Assembly: GCA_009785425.1 (NCBI GenBank)
Contig: WQWI01000002.1
Span: forward strand, 55,480 to 119,479
Direction: 5' to 3'
DNA from: Bacteroidales bacterium
Lineage (GTDB): Bacteria; Bacteroidota; Bacteroidia; Bacteroidales; P3
Length of the DNA: 64,000 nucleotides
The first letter of the stretch is position 1; each line of letters begins with the position of its first letter. A model generated the notes under the pieces. That model searched no databases. It was not told the DNA's origin and saw nothing but the letters and a program-made list of their open reading frames with translations. Position numbers and translations under genes: made by a program. Below are positions 1-10,160 of the stretch, in pieces.

Positions 1-368
1 TAGTTATCTTGATTGGTGTATTCATTATTTTTGGTGGAATAGATATGTTTCGAGGTGATGGATCAGCACAACCACCTATTGTGGTTGGTCCCGCCGCTGT
101 TGCCGAAATTGACGATGAAATTTCGGATGTGCAGGTTGTGCTATTACCGTATGCCGTTATCGGTGGTTCTTTTTGTGATAGAGCCAATGCTGAAGCTTTT
201 CTCGCACGAATGAGAAGTCAAGGTTACAATGCCGAGCTGATTTTTTGCAATGATATACAGCGACATCGAGTTGCTTTGGGTAGCTTCAGAACTAGAGCCG
301 AAGCAGTCGAATTTATGAACCGTGTCCGTGCAACCACTATTACCAATGCCTGGATTTTAGCGAGATAA
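1..368 (+). CDS. SPOR-domain membrane protein, 3' part (5' end outside window)
   Basis: The reading frame is open to the left edge. The first in-window start is a TTG at 9 inside a hydrophobic stretch (ILIGVFIIFGG), so the true start lies upstream and this is the C-terminal part. A short hydrophobic segment is followed by a linker and then by a SPOR fold: YAVIGGSF, NAEAFLARMRSQGYNA, HRVALGSF and a final AWIL strand. SPOR domains bind denuded peptidoglycan glycan strands, usually at the division septum. This matches the single-pass SPOR proteins common in Bacteroidota, with the domain outside the cytoplasmic membrane. The stop overlaps the trmB start by one base (TAATG), so the two genes are probably co-transcribed. 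The family call is firm; the specific role is inferred. Confidence 0.75.
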   Translation, partial: VILIGVFIIFGGIDMFRGDGSAQPPIVVGPAAVAEIDDEISDVQVVLLPYAVIGGSFCDRANAEAFLARMRSQGYNAELIFCNDIQRHRVALGSFRTRAEAVEFMNRVRATTITNAWILAR

Positions 369-1042
369 TGGGAAAAGGAAAATTAGCGAAATTTGAGGAA
401 AACAAAACGTTTTCCAACCTTTTTCAACCGCTCTACGAGGATGTTGCTACTCACGGATTTCCGCTAAAGGGTGCGTGGCAAAAGGATTTTTTCAAAAACA
501 CAAACCCAATCGTTTTAGAACTGGGATGCGGAAAGGGAGAATATACTGTGGGTTTGGGAGAAAAATATCCGGAAAAGAATTTCATAGGAATAGATATTAA
601 AGGTGCTCGAATTTGGCGAGGATTAAAGCGATGTCAGGAAAAAAGTCTAAAAAATGTGGCTTTTTTACGGACACGAATTAGTAACATTAACTTGTTTTTT
701 GCACCCAACGAAATAAGTGAAATTTGGATTACATTTCCCGATCCTCAACCTAAAAAAGAAAACAAACGTCTGACTTGTCAGCGTTTTTTGGATCTTTACA
801 AAAAGATGCTTGTTCCCGATGGAATCATTCATCTCAAAACAGACGATACCATGCTTTATGACTATACGTTGAACGAAGTTATTCCCAACGGAAAGCACAA
901 GCTACTTTTGCATTCAGACGATTTGTACAAAGATGGAAGCCCCCATTTGGAAGTCAAGGAAATTCAAACTTATTACGAACAAATCTGGCTCGAAATGGGT
1001 AAGAAAATCAAATATATTCGATTTCAGTTGAACTCCAAATAA
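368..1042 (+). CDS. trmB: tRNA (guanine-N7-)-methyltransferase TrmB
   Basis: This 224-residue protein has the TrmB architecture. The SAM-binding motif is LELGCGKGEYT (about residues 51-61), followed by the acidic strand FIGIDIKG. The family signature ITFPDPQPKKENKRLTC (about 121-137) carries the PDP substrate and catalytic region. The enzyme methylates N7 of G46 in the variable loop of tRNAs in the cytoplasm. Length is usual for the family. The ATG overlaps the stop of the upstream SPOR gene by one base, suggesting translational coupling, and the porin gene follows after 16 bases. Confidence 0.93.
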   Translation: MGKGKLAKFEENKTFSNLFQPLYEDVATHGFPLKGAWQKDFFKNTNPIVLELGCGKGEYTVGLGEKYPEKNFIGIDIKGARIWRGLKRCQEKSLKNVAFLRTRISNINLFFAPNEISEIWITFPDPQPKKENKRLTCQRFLDLYKKMLVPDGIIHLKTDDTMLYDYTLNEVIPNGKHKLLLHSDDLYKDGSPHLEVKEIQTYYEQIWLEMGKKIKYIRFQLNSK

Positions 1043-1058
1043 GTTTTCAAAACACAGC

Positions 1059-3179
1059 ATGAAGTATCTTCCAAAATATCTGATTCTGATTTTCACATTG
1101 TGCCTGTCTAATGTGGCTCTTGGGCAATACGAATATACTCAACCGGCAGATACAACCAACGTTCCTCCGGAACCGGAAAGACGCGAAATAGCAAGTAGAG
1201 AGGGAGGCTCTGCAAACAGGGGGATCGTTTACTTTTTTTACGAAAATAAATTTAATGTTGGACGTCCGGATCTCCAGTTTATTGACACTATAAAAACGCT
1301 TTTTCATCGCTATAATCCGATTATGCGAAACAATGCTTTTCGTGCCGACCGTGGAAATATGGGATTAATTGTTGACGATTTAGAGTTTTCTTTCAGAAAC
1401 GATCTTTTGTTTTCATACGGAAGAAGTCCGTTTGAATTATATCGCTTCACGCCTTTCAACACGAAATTTTATCAAAACACGATTCCGTACGTTGAATTGT
1501 ATTATGTACAAGGTGGCGAGCGAAAACAAAATTTCCGAATGCTTTTTACACAAAATGTTCTGCGAGGTTTGAATGTGGGGGCAGAATACAACGTCATTAT
1601 GGCACCCGGAGTTTACCACCGTTCGTCCACGAGGCACAACAATGTTCGTGTGTTTTCAAATTTTATTTCCGAAAATCAAAGGTATCGAGCTGTGGCAGGA
1701 TATTTTTTCAATCACTTTCAATCCAATGAAAACGGTGGAATTACTATCCCCCTTCAATCGGCTGCAGATTTCAGCAACAAGCAAATTGTCCCGATTAGAC
1801 TTTTACAAGCAGAAAATGTCTGGCGAGAAAATACTTTTTACATCCGGCAATCCTACCATTTTGGCATAAATCGAAACAGGAGACAAAACAGAATTCAAAA
1901 TGAAGTTTTGAACGACAATCTGAATGATACCCTGAATGGGAATGGCTATATGAATGGAATTGAAAATGGAGAATTGAAAATTGAAAATGGTTATTCCGAG
2001 GCAAACGGTGTTAATCAGCGAATAAGCTTTGGCTCTCTTTCACATTCACTTGAGGTACAGCGATTTCGCATGATGTTTAATGACAGGCAATTGAATCCGG
2101 AAAATTATCCCGCTATTTTTAGAGATTCGACACAAACACGAGATTCCACATTTGTAGAGTTGATTCGGAATACCCTTTCATGGAATATCGGTGATGTAAC
2201 CTCGTTTCGAAATTCGCAGTTTCTCAATCTGAGTTTTGGTGCGACGATGGATTTGGCAAGAGTTCGAACCGGAGATGTTATTTTTGACACATTAAAATCT
2301 GATCCTGTTGAATACTACAGAAATTTCAATCGTGATTTCGGCTATCTTTACCCGTTCGCCAACCTGCGTTTGAACTTTCGAGATCGATATTTTTTGAGTG
2401 CAGGAATAATGTATCAAACACGTTTAAGCACTCGAGACTTAAGAACTTTTACAGGTTTTTCTGCTAATGCAAGGTTTGATTATTTTTTCAACCAAGCAAG
2501 ATCTAACGACGGCTTTTTTGCTGAAGCAAATTTTACAGATGTTTTGCCTCGTCCGTTTCAACAGTTTTATATCAGCAACAATTTTCGATGGGAAAATTCT
2601 TTCACAAATCCACAAACGCTGCATTTTGCTGCCGGTGCACGTTGGAGAGGTTTTCGTTTGAGAAGTGAAATCGCAACATTTAACAATTTCATCTACCTAA
2701 CTCCAACAAATTTTGCACAATCCAACGAAACTTTTTCGATATTCAAAACATCGTTGGAAAGAACATTTCGATTTTGGAGAATTCTTGCATTAGACACACG
2801 TTTGGTGTATCAACACAATACATCGGAAACTATCATGCAACTCCCGACATTCTCAACACGAAGTGCACTGTTCTTCGACTTTATTTTACTCGGCACAACG
2901 CCTATGCAGGTCGGCTTTGAAGCATTCTACAACACACCATTTCATTCAAGATTTTTCAATCCGGCATTAGGTATGTTTTACGATCAAAGGCAACTCCAAA
3001 CGGGTGGATTTGTTTTTGCCGATGCATTTCTGAATTTGCGTATAGCACGTGCAAATGTTTTCTTCAGAATGAGTAATCTCGGTGCAAACTGGTGGGGCTA
3101 CAACTACATGATGACCAACGGTTATCCGATCGCCTATCGCACGTTTTCGTTTGGGGTATTATGGCGGTTTTATGATTAA
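1059..3179 (+). CDS. Putative outer-membrane porin (Porin_10-like)
   Basis: This 706-residue protein has a Sec signal peptide (MKYLPKYLILIFTLCLSNVALG, cut before QYEY). The rest is aromatic-rich with many amphipathic strands (FFYENKFNVGRPDLQFID, ELYYVQGGERKQNFRMLF, and a terminal FGVLWRFYD). The closing F-x-V-x-W-R-F strand is typical of outer-membrane beta barrels. The overall pattern matches the Bacteroidota 'putative porin' family (Porin_10), probably a general diffusion barrel. It follows trmB by 16 bases, but a dedicated promoter cannot be excluded. Oddity: residues about 290-315 form a low-complexity N/G/E-rich segment (NGYMNGIENGELKIENG) encoded by an AT-rich repeat. This is probably an insertion in an exposed loop. 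Confidence 0.75.
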   Translation: MKYLPKYLILIFTLCLSNVALGQYEYTQPADTTNVPPEPERREIASREGGSANRGIVYFFYENKFNVGRPDLQFIDTIKTLFHRYNPIMRNNAFRADRGNMGLIVDDLEFSFRNDLLFSYGRSPFELYRFTPFNTKFYQNTIPYVELYYVQGGERKQNFRMLFTQNVLRGLNVGAEYNVIMAPGVYHRSSTRHNNVRVFSNFISENQRYRAVAGYFFNHFQSNENGGITIPLQSAADFSNKQIVPIRLLQAENVWRENTFYIRQSYHFGINRNRRQNRIQNEVLNDNLNDTLNGNGYMNGIENGELKIENGYSEANGVNQRISFGSLSHSLEVQRFRMMFNDRQLNPENYPAIFRDSTQTRDSTFVELIRNTLSWNIGDVTSFRNSQFLNLSFGATMDLARVRTGDVIFDTLKSDPVEYYRNFNRDFGYLYPFANLRLNFRDRYFLSAGIMYQTRLSTRDLRTFTGFSANARFDYFFNQARSNDGFFAEANFTDVLPRPFQQFYISNNFRWENSFTNPQTLHFAAGARWRGFRLRSEIATFNNFIYLTPTNFAQSNETFSIFKTSLERTFRFWRILALDTRLVYQHNTSETIMQLPTFSTRSALFFDFILLGTTPMQVGFEAFYNTPFHSRFFNPALGMFYDQRQLQTGGFVFADAFLNLRIARANVFFRMSNLGANWWGYNYMMTNGYPIAYRTFSFGVLWRFYD
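1959..1991 (+). repeat. AT-rich ATTGAAAATGG repeat inside porin CDS
   Basis: Imperfect tandem units of the type ATTGAAAATGG/GAATTGAAA lie in frame inside the porin gene and encode IENGELKIENG. A related heptamer run, (TTCTCAA)x4, occurs intergenically at 54161-54188 on the opposite strand sense. This links it to a dispersed low-complexity repeat and not to a barrel strand. Confidence 0.6.
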
Positions 3180-3195
3180 GGGAGCGGCTTTTCAT

Positions 3196-3223
3196 CGTCA
3201 TTCCGCCGTAGGGCGGAATCCCC
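3196..3223. repeat. Short palindromic repeat, CGTCATTCCGCC type
   Basis: The sequence contains the hairpin ATTCCGCC-GTA(G)-GGCGGAAT (3200-3219), flanked by CGTC and CCCC. It resembles the elements at 10097-10160 and 31479-31508, which share the same CATTCCGC/ATCCCGTG plan. It lies just after the porin stop and could also act as a transcription terminator, although no U tract follows directly. Confidence 0.7.
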
Positions 3224-3245
3224 TTGCTATTTTCGTTTTTTTTCG

Positions 3246-3254
3246 TATCTTTGC
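3246..3254 (+). promoter_or_regulatory. Bacteroidetes-type -7 promoter box
   Basis: TATCTTTGC matches the Bacteroidetes sigma-A -7 consensus TAnnTTTG and lies 17 bases before the ATG of the DUF4349 lipoprotein gene. A clear -33 TTG is not evident in the T-rich upstream stretch. Confidence 0.6.
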
Positions 3255-3271
3255 AAAAAAGAAAATAGGTT

Positions 3272-3991
3272 ATGGTTAGATTATTCTTAAATTTCTGCAT
3301 TTCTTTGGTTGGATTTGCTTTGGTGTCCTGCCATACACCGTCTAATATACCAGCTCATGCACCAACTGATATGGTTATGACTGGGGCAGGGACGACAACT
3401 TCTCAAGGCGAGCCTCTTGCTCTTGAATCTTTTACTGTTGTAGCACGAGGTACACAGCGTGCGAGCGATCAAAGAATGGTTGCACATACGGCATCATTGA
3501 GACTATCGGTTAGAGATGCAGAAAATACACGAAATGTGCTTCTGCAACAAGTTAAAAACAATAACGGCTTTCTTGTTAGAGAAGCAGGAAATTCAATAAC
3601 AGCACGAATTCCAACCGAAAATATGGAAGTCTTTTTAAATTATGCAAAGACACTTGGTAACCTTGAAGGTCTCAACAGAACAGGAACAGATATTACAGAT
3701 CAATATCGGGATAATGTGCTTAGATTAGATAATTTAAGAAACGTGCGGAACAGATATTTGGCATTATTGGAACAGGCAAACACAGTTAGCGATATTTTAA
3801 GTATTGAAAGAGAACTTGAACGTGTAAACTTAGAGATAGATAGACTTGAAGGACGAGTTCGACACGCAGAATTAAGTGTTGCGTTATCAAATGTGACTGT
3901 AACGTTTAGAGAAAGAACAAGACCCGGACCTGTAGGGTGGATTTTTTATGGTTTGTACCGAGGAATAGAATGGTTATTTGTATGGAATTAA
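3272..3991 (+). CDS. DUF4349-domain lipoprotein
   Basis: This 239-residue protein starts with a lipoprotein signal; the lipobox LVSC places the acylated cysteine near residue 20. A DUF4349-type domain follows: SLRLSVRDAENTRNVLLQQV, NNNGFLVREAGNSI, ARIPTENMEVFLNYAKTLG and VTFRERTRPGPVGW. A central helical segment (DNLRNVRNRYLALLEQANTV then ERELERVNLEIDRLEGRV) is predicted to be coiled coil. DUF4349 proteins are envelope proteins of unknown function. Here the short hydrophobic C-terminus (GWIFYGLYRGIEWLF) may sit at the membrane. It has its own promoter at 3246 and stands alone between the porin and a convergent nuclease gene. Confidence 0.8.
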   Translation: MVRLFLNFCISLVGFALVSCHTPSNIPAHAPTDMVMTGAGTTTSQGEPLALESFTVVARGTQRASDQRMVAHTASLRLSVRDAENTRNVLLQQVKNNNGFLVREAGNSITARIPTENMEVFLNYAKTLGNLEGLNRTGTDITDQYRDNVLRLDNLRNVRNRYLALLEQANTVSDILSIERELERVNLEIDRLEGRVRHAELSVALSNVTVTFRERTRPGPVGWIFYGLYRGIEWLFVWN

Positions 3992-4203
3992 CAAAAATCT
4001 GCTCGGTATAGTACAAAGGTTGTTTCCTCTACAGAGTTCAATAAAACAGCATAATCCGATACCCTTATCTGCTTGCGGCAAAGCATAAAAATCTACGAAC
4101 GCAGTGAGTACGTTACCGCGAAAATTGTCAGAGCGGTAGCGGAAACATAATTTTCGCAAAGCGTTTTTTTGGTTCGTTTTTTGTCGCTACAAAAAATGAA
4201 CGA

Positions 4204-5013
4204 TTAATAAAAAATCGTATTCAACACATACGCCAAACGAACACCACCAAGCAACAACTGCTCGTCAACGACACTCAAAAATGTTCGATAACGCCCGTCT
4301 ATCATTTTTAGTCCATGAATATAACTGAAACGCAAATCGGCATATCTCGGTGTGTGTTTGTAAACATAATGTGCCAAAATAACCGTTTCCTCAACCCAAT
4401 CTCTTGGGCCACCTTGTTGCATTTCAGCAATAGTAGCAGGGGTAGTAGGTGCCATCAAATTGTATGCCCATTCGGTATGACTCCAATTTCTTGCACGTTC
4501 CACAATTGGAGAATCCCATATTGCGTGCAAGTTTGTTCTCGATCCAAACCAATACACAGGATGTAGATTTCCTCCGCGATCGGCTCTGCGTCCGGCGTGC
4601 ATCGGACAATGAATTTCGCCAACGGTGTGAATCATAACTTTCAAAAAAACCCTTTTTGTTGAATCACAATAAGCGTTTGATGAGAGTTTGTATATCGCAA
4701 GTTCGGTTGCAGTAACCATATCGCCCGTTTCGGCAGGCGGACTGGTTGCATAAGTATAGCCGGAATCAACATTTACGAAGTGCCATGTTCTCATGAAATC
4801 GAATTTAGGAATGCTTCGGGCGTTGTCCATCCACATGGCATAAGTAGCCATCGTTCTACCGTTCAAAAGCCGTGTGACTTCAGCTTGTGCCTCCGGCGTG
4901 AGATTTTTCTGTGCGATGAGAGCAATAGCGTCATGTGCTCGACTCCCCCACGCAGAAAGTTGAAGGGTTAGCAATAAAAAGACGATTGGCGATAGGATTT
5001 TTTTGATTTTCAT
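4204..5013 (-). CDS. S1/P1-type zinc-dependent nuclease, secreted
   Basis: The 269-residue protein has a signal peptide (MKIKKILSPIVFLLLTLQLSA) predicted to be cut just before Trp. In S1/P1 nucleases the mature N-terminal Trp coordinates zinc. The remaining zinc ligands are visible in order: GSRAHD, TWHFVNVD, then HTVGEIHCPMHAG, GGNLHPVYW and NLHAIWD. These enzymes cut single-stranded DNA/RNA and 3'-nucleotides, here presumably in the periplasm or outside the cell. Length is close to that of the family. Its promoter (5030-5038) is arranged back to back with the gyrB promoter. The 212-base stretch 3992-4203 downstream shows no gene. Confidence 0.88.
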   Translation of the reverse strand: MKIKKILSPIVFLLLTLQLSAWGSRAHDAIALIAQKNLTPEAQAEVTRLLNGRTMATYAMWMDNARSIPKFDFMRTWHFVNVDSGYTYATSPPAETGDMVTATELAIYKLSSNAYCDSTKRVFLKVMIHTVGEIHCPMHAGRRADRGGNLHPVYWFGSRTNLHAIWDSPIVERARNWSHTEWAYNLMAPTTPATIAEMQQGGPRDWVEETVILAHYVYKHTPRYADLRFSYIHGLKMIDGRYRTFLSVVDEQLLLGGVRLAYVLNTIFY

Positions 5014-5029
5014 AAGAGATTTATTTTTT

Positions 5030-5038
5030 GCAAAGATA
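5030..5038 (-). promoter_or_regulatory. -7 box for S1/P1 nuclease gene
   Basis: Read on the minus strand this is TATCTTTGC, matching TAnnTTTG, 17 bases upstream of the nuclease ATG. It is divergent from the gyrB promoter only about 25 bases away, so the two start regions share roughly 75 bases. Confidence 0.6.
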
Positions 5039-5062
5039 CGAAAAAAAATCGCATTTTTTAGC

Positions 5063-7094
<2,032 letters not shown>

Positions 7095-7101
7095 GTAGGA
7101 A

Positions 7102-8361
7102 TTAAATTAGTGCCTTAACACCAATATCTGTACGATAAAACAGATTTTCGCACTCGATTTTTTTAACGGCTTCTAATGCTTTTGCTCGGGCTTCGTCCAA
7201 ATTTTTGCCTGTACCTACAACCATAAGAACCCTTCCGCCGGATGTGAGTAACTTGCCGCTTTTTTCGGTTGTTCCCATATGATAGACTTTTACGTCTGTT
7301 GTGGACGTATTCAATACGCCCCTACAGTCGATTTCATAACCTGTTTCGTAATCTCCGGGATAACCTTTGGATGCCATAACAATGCCTAAAATCGGAAAAT
7401 CATCCCATTCGATTTCGATTTTTTGCCCCTCGGCAATGCCGTAAAAAATATCAAAAATATCGCTTTTTAATCTTGGCAGAACTATTTCCGTTTCCGGATC
7501 TCCAAAACGTGCATTAAACTCGATGACTTTGATACCGTTTTTAGTTTTCATTAATCCGCCGTACAGCACACCCGAAAACGAACAGCCCTCTTCGACCATC
7601 GCAAATGCTGTGGGTTTCAGGATGTTTTCCAAAGCATAGTTTTGGTCTTCTTCGGTTACGAAAGGAAGTGGTCCGTATGCACCCATTCCGCCTGTGTTCG
7701 GACCTGTATCGCCATCGAACGCACGCTTGTGATCTTGTGCCAAAACCATCGGATAAACATCTGCACCATTCACAAAACACATAAACGAAAATTCAGGACC
7801 TTCCAAATAATCCTCAATAACAACTTTTCCTTCGCCAAATTTATCGTCAACCAACATATCTTTCAACGCAAGTTCCGCTTCCTCAATGGTTTCAGCGATA
7901 ACAACACCTTTTCCGGCAGCCAGTCCATCGTATTTCAGCACGGTAGGAAGCGGTTTTTCTTTAACATAGTTCAACGCCTCGTTGAAGTCTGTGAATACCT
8001 CATAAGCAGCCGTCGGGATGCCATATTTTATCATCAAATCTTTTGCAAAACGCTTGCTCGATTCGATTTGTGCAGCCTTTTGATTGGGACCAAAAATACG
8101 CAGTCCATTTTCTTTGAAAACGTCAACAATTCCAAGAGAGAGCGGTGTTTCGGGACCCACAACTGTGAGGTCAATTTGTTTTTCGATAGCAAACGTAAGA
8201 AGCCCGTTCACATCCGTATCTTTCAGTGCAACGAGTTCCGCTTGCTTTGCTATTCCTGCGTTTCCGGGAGCACAATAGATTTTAGAAACTTTTGACGACT
8301 TCGACAAAGCATCTGCGATAGCGTGTTCTCTACCGCCTCCTCCAATGATTAGTACGTTCAT
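7102..8361 (-). CDS. purD: Phosphoribosylamine-glycine ligase
   Basis: This 419-residue ATP-grasp enzyme joins glycine to 5-phosphoribosylamine in de novo purine synthesis. MNVLIIGGGGREHAIADAL is the canonical N-terminus, hence the start at 8361; an upstream in-frame start at 8448 would add 29 residues not seen in the family. Other motifs are YDGLAAGKGVVIA, EGPEFSFMCFV, DHKRAFDGDTGPNTGGMGAY and EFNARFGDPETE. Near the C-terminus, CRGVLNTSTTD (about residues 344-354) is encoded by a palindromic repeat (7303-7328) and looks like an in-frame insertion in a surface turn. The gene follows purH by 100 bases in the same direction, and purN lies upstream, giving the order purN-purH-purD. Confidence 0.95.
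   Translation of the reverse strand: MNVLIIGGGGREHAIADALSKSSKVSKIYCAPGNAGIAKQAELVALKDTDVNGLLTFAIEKQIDLTVVGPETPLSLGIVDVFKENGLRIFGPNQKAAQIESSKRFAKDLMIKYGIPTAAYEVFTDFNEALNYVKEKPLPTVLKYDGLAAGKGVVIAETIEEAELALKDMLVDDKFGEGKVVIEDYLEGPEFSFMCFVNGADVYPMVLAQDHKRAFDGDTGPNTGGMGAYGPLPFVTEEDQNYALENILKPTAFAMVEEGCSFSGVLYGGLMKTKNGIKVIEFNARFGDPETEIVLPRLKSDIFDIFYGIAEGQKIEIEWDDFPILGIVMASKGYPGDYETGYEIDCRGVLNTSTTDVKVYHMGTTEKSGKLLTSGGRVLMVVGTGKNLDEARAKALEAVKKIECENLFYRTDIGVKALI
7303..7328 (-). repeat. GGGCGTATT palindromic repeat within purD
   Basis: GGACGTATTCAATACGCCCC followed by TACAG closely matches the intergenic repeat at 22331-22354 (GGGCGTATGCAATACGCCCC followed by TAC). The inverted halves GG(A/G)CGTAT and ATACGCCC flank a short loop. 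Inside purD it is read in frame without a stop codon. Confidence 0.7.
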
Positions 8362-8461
8362 TTTTTTTACAATTTCTGTTTGAACTACCTCATTCCAGTG
8401 AATACTGTCCTGTTTTTTCCCGCTGATTATTGTGGTCATTATGCTCATAGCCTTATGTTTT

Positions 8462-10075
8462 TTAATGTTTGAAATGTCGCATTCCCGTAAGAAGCATTGT
8501 AATTCCCAACTCGTTGGCTTTGGTTATCGATGCCTCGTCTTGCACGCTACCGCCAGGTTGTACGATGGCCTCAACACCGTATTGTTTGGCGAGTGTAACG
8601 GTGTCGTCAAATGGGAAAAATCCGTCCGATGCTAAAACCAAGCCGGTTGTTATACCTTTTTCTTTGGCTTGTGTTAATGCAATTTCCGCAGAGCCGATGC
8701 GGTTCATTTGTCCTGCACCAACACCGACTGTGCAACCGTTTTTTACTACAACAATAGCGTTGGATTTGACGTGTTTAACGATCCTCCAACCAAAATTCAT
8801 ATCGTTCACTTGCGAAGGGGTTGGTTTTTTTGTGGTTGCTGTCATTTTTTCTGTAACTTCAACCGTGTTGGTGTCTAAATCTTGCACTAAAATTCCGCCG
8901 TTTACGCTGACAATCTGTTGTGGCTTTTCAATTTTTTTCGACATATCGACTTGCAATAGTCTGAGGTTTTTCTTTGTCATCAAAACGTTCAGTGCCTCGT
9001 CTGTAAATTCAGGAGCAATCACGATTTCCAAAAAAACAGGTTTTAACGCAAGTGCGGTTTTTTCGTCAACCGTTCTGTTGAATGCCACGATACCGCCAAA
9101 AATACTGACTTTGTCGGCTTCGTAAGTTTTTGTCCAAGCATCAAACGCATCTTTTCCGGTAGATGCACCGCAAGGGTTTGCGTGTTTCAAACCCACACAA
9201 AAAGGCTCGTCAAATTCCATTGCAATGTTGAGAGCCGCATTCGCATCTTGAATGTTGTTGTACGACAATTCTTTGCCGTGAAGTTGTTTGGCAAATGCAA
9301 GTGAATATGGAATGGCGGTGTCTTGTTTGTAGAATCTGGCGGATTGATGCGGATTTTCGCCGTAGCGGAGGGATTGTGCCAATTCGTAATTTAGAAATAT
9401 CTTTTTAGGCTGTTTTAAAGCGTCATTGCGAACGGAGTGAAGCAATCCAGACATAGATTGCTTCGAGCTTTCGCTCTCGCAATGACGTGTTAATTCATCT
9501 ACACTGTTTTGCAAATACGTGGCAATGCAGGAATCGTAAGTCGCCGTATGGCTAAACGCTTTCGCCGATAATTCCAAACGTGTTTCGGGGGTTGTGTTTC
9601 CGTTTTTTTGGATTTCCTCAATGATGCGATCGTAATCTTGCGGATCGCAAACAACGGTTACATCGTTGTAGTTTTTTGCTCCACTTCTCAACATTGACGG
9701 TCCGCCGATGTCGATATTTTCGATAGCGTCTTCCATCGTAACATCAGGTTTTGCAATGGTTTCACGAAACGGATACAAATTGACACAGACCATATCAATG
9801 AATTCAATGTTGTTTTCTTTCAACGCTTGCAAGTGGTTTTTATCGTCTCTACGAGCGAGAAGTCCGCCGTGAACATTGGGATGAAGCGTTTTTACTCTGC
9901 CGTCGCAAATCTCCGGAAAGCTTGTGATGTCGCTGATGTTAATCACATTGACACCTTCGTCTTGAAGTAATTTCATTGTACCACCTGTGGCGATAATTTC
10001 CCAACCTGATTTTTGTAAGTTTTTTGCAAATTCTACGATGCCTGTTTTGTTGCTGACGCTAATTAGTGCTTTCAT
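8462..10075 (-). CDS. purH: Bifunctional AICAR transformylase / IMP cyclohydrolase
   Basis: This 537-residue protein catalyses the last two steps to IMP. The N-terminal MGS-like IMP cyclohydrolase domain shows ALISVSNKTGIVEFAKNL, IIATGGTMKLL and DGRVKTLHPNVHGGLLAR. The C-terminal AICAR formyltransferase domain shows LRYGENPHQSARFY, the KHANPCG catalytic motif and SDGFFPFDD. Between them, residues about 197-225 (RHCESESSKQSMSG then LLHSVRNDALKQPKK) do not look like PurH. They are encoded by a perfectly placed palindromic repeat (9421-9487), inserted in frame in the interdomain region just before the conserved LNYELAQSLRYGENPHQ. The enzyme is presumably active, since both catalytic regions are intact. 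Confidence 0.95.
   Translation of the reverse strand: MKALISVSNKTGIVEFAKNLQKSGWEIIATGGTMKLLQDEGVNVINISDITSFPEICDGRVKTLHPNVHGGLLARRDDKNHLQALKENNIEFIDMVCVNLYPFRETIAKPDVTMEDAIENIDIGGPSMLRSGAKNYNDVTVVCDPQDYDRIIEEIQKNGNTTPETRLELSAKAFSHTATYDSCIATYLQNSVDELTRHCESESSKQSMSGLLHSVRNDALKQPKKIFLNYELAQSLRYGENPHQSARFYKQDTAIPYSLAFAKQLHGKELSYNNIQDANAALNIAMEFDEPFCVGLKHANPCGASTGKDAFDAWTKTYEADKVSIFGGIVAFNRTVDEKTALALKPVFLEIVIAPEFTDEALNVLMTKKNLRLLQVDMSKKIEKPQQIVSVNGGILVQDLDTNTVEVTEKMTATTKKPTPSQVNDMNFGWRIVKHVKSNAIVVVKNGCTVGVGAGQMNRIGSAEIALTQAKEKGITTGLVLASDGFFPFDDTVTLAKQYGVEAIVQPGGSVQDEASITKANELGITMLLTGMRHFKH
9421..9487 (-). repeat. CGTCATTGCGAG palindromic repeat inside purH
   Basis: The arms CGTCATTGCGAACGGAGTGA AGCAATC (9421-9447) and GATTGCTTCGAGC...CTCGCAATGACG (9456-9487) are imperfect inverted copies. 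The 67-base element is read through in the purH frame as RHCE...VRND. The same family occurs intergenically at 20732-20802 and in rlmD at 21790-21865. Confidence 0.9.
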
Positions 10076-10096
10076 TGTTAGCTTGATTGTTTTGCT

Positions 10097-10160
10097 GTCA
10101 TTGCGGGCTTGACCCGCAATCCCCTTATAGCAGGGGATTCCGCATCAAGTGCGGAATGGC
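10097..10160. repeat. Compound palindromic repeat at purN 3' end
   Basis: Three adjacent hairpins are visible: ATTGCGGG-CTTGA-CCCGCAAT (10100-10120), CCCCT-TATAG-CAGGGG, and ATTCCGCA-TCAAG-TGCGGAAT (10137-10157). The last one overlaps the end of purN. The stop codon TGA (10145-10147, minus strand) and the terminal residues FRT are encoded by the repeat. The element fills the purN-purH gap. Confidence 0.75.

Noticed and set aside
3992..4203. Possible RNA gene in the gap between DUF4349 and nuclease genes
   Set aside because: No tRNA cloverleaf, riboswitch or clear terminator could be recognised; weak AT-rich sequence only.
7642..8295. 217-codon plus-strand open frame over purD
   Set aside because: It is a shadow of purD with Phe/Ser/Cys-rich composition and no domain; purD is certain on the other strand.
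8469..9125. 218-codon plus-strand open frame over purH
   Set aside because: It lies antisense to the conserved AICAR transformylase domain and has no recognisable motif.
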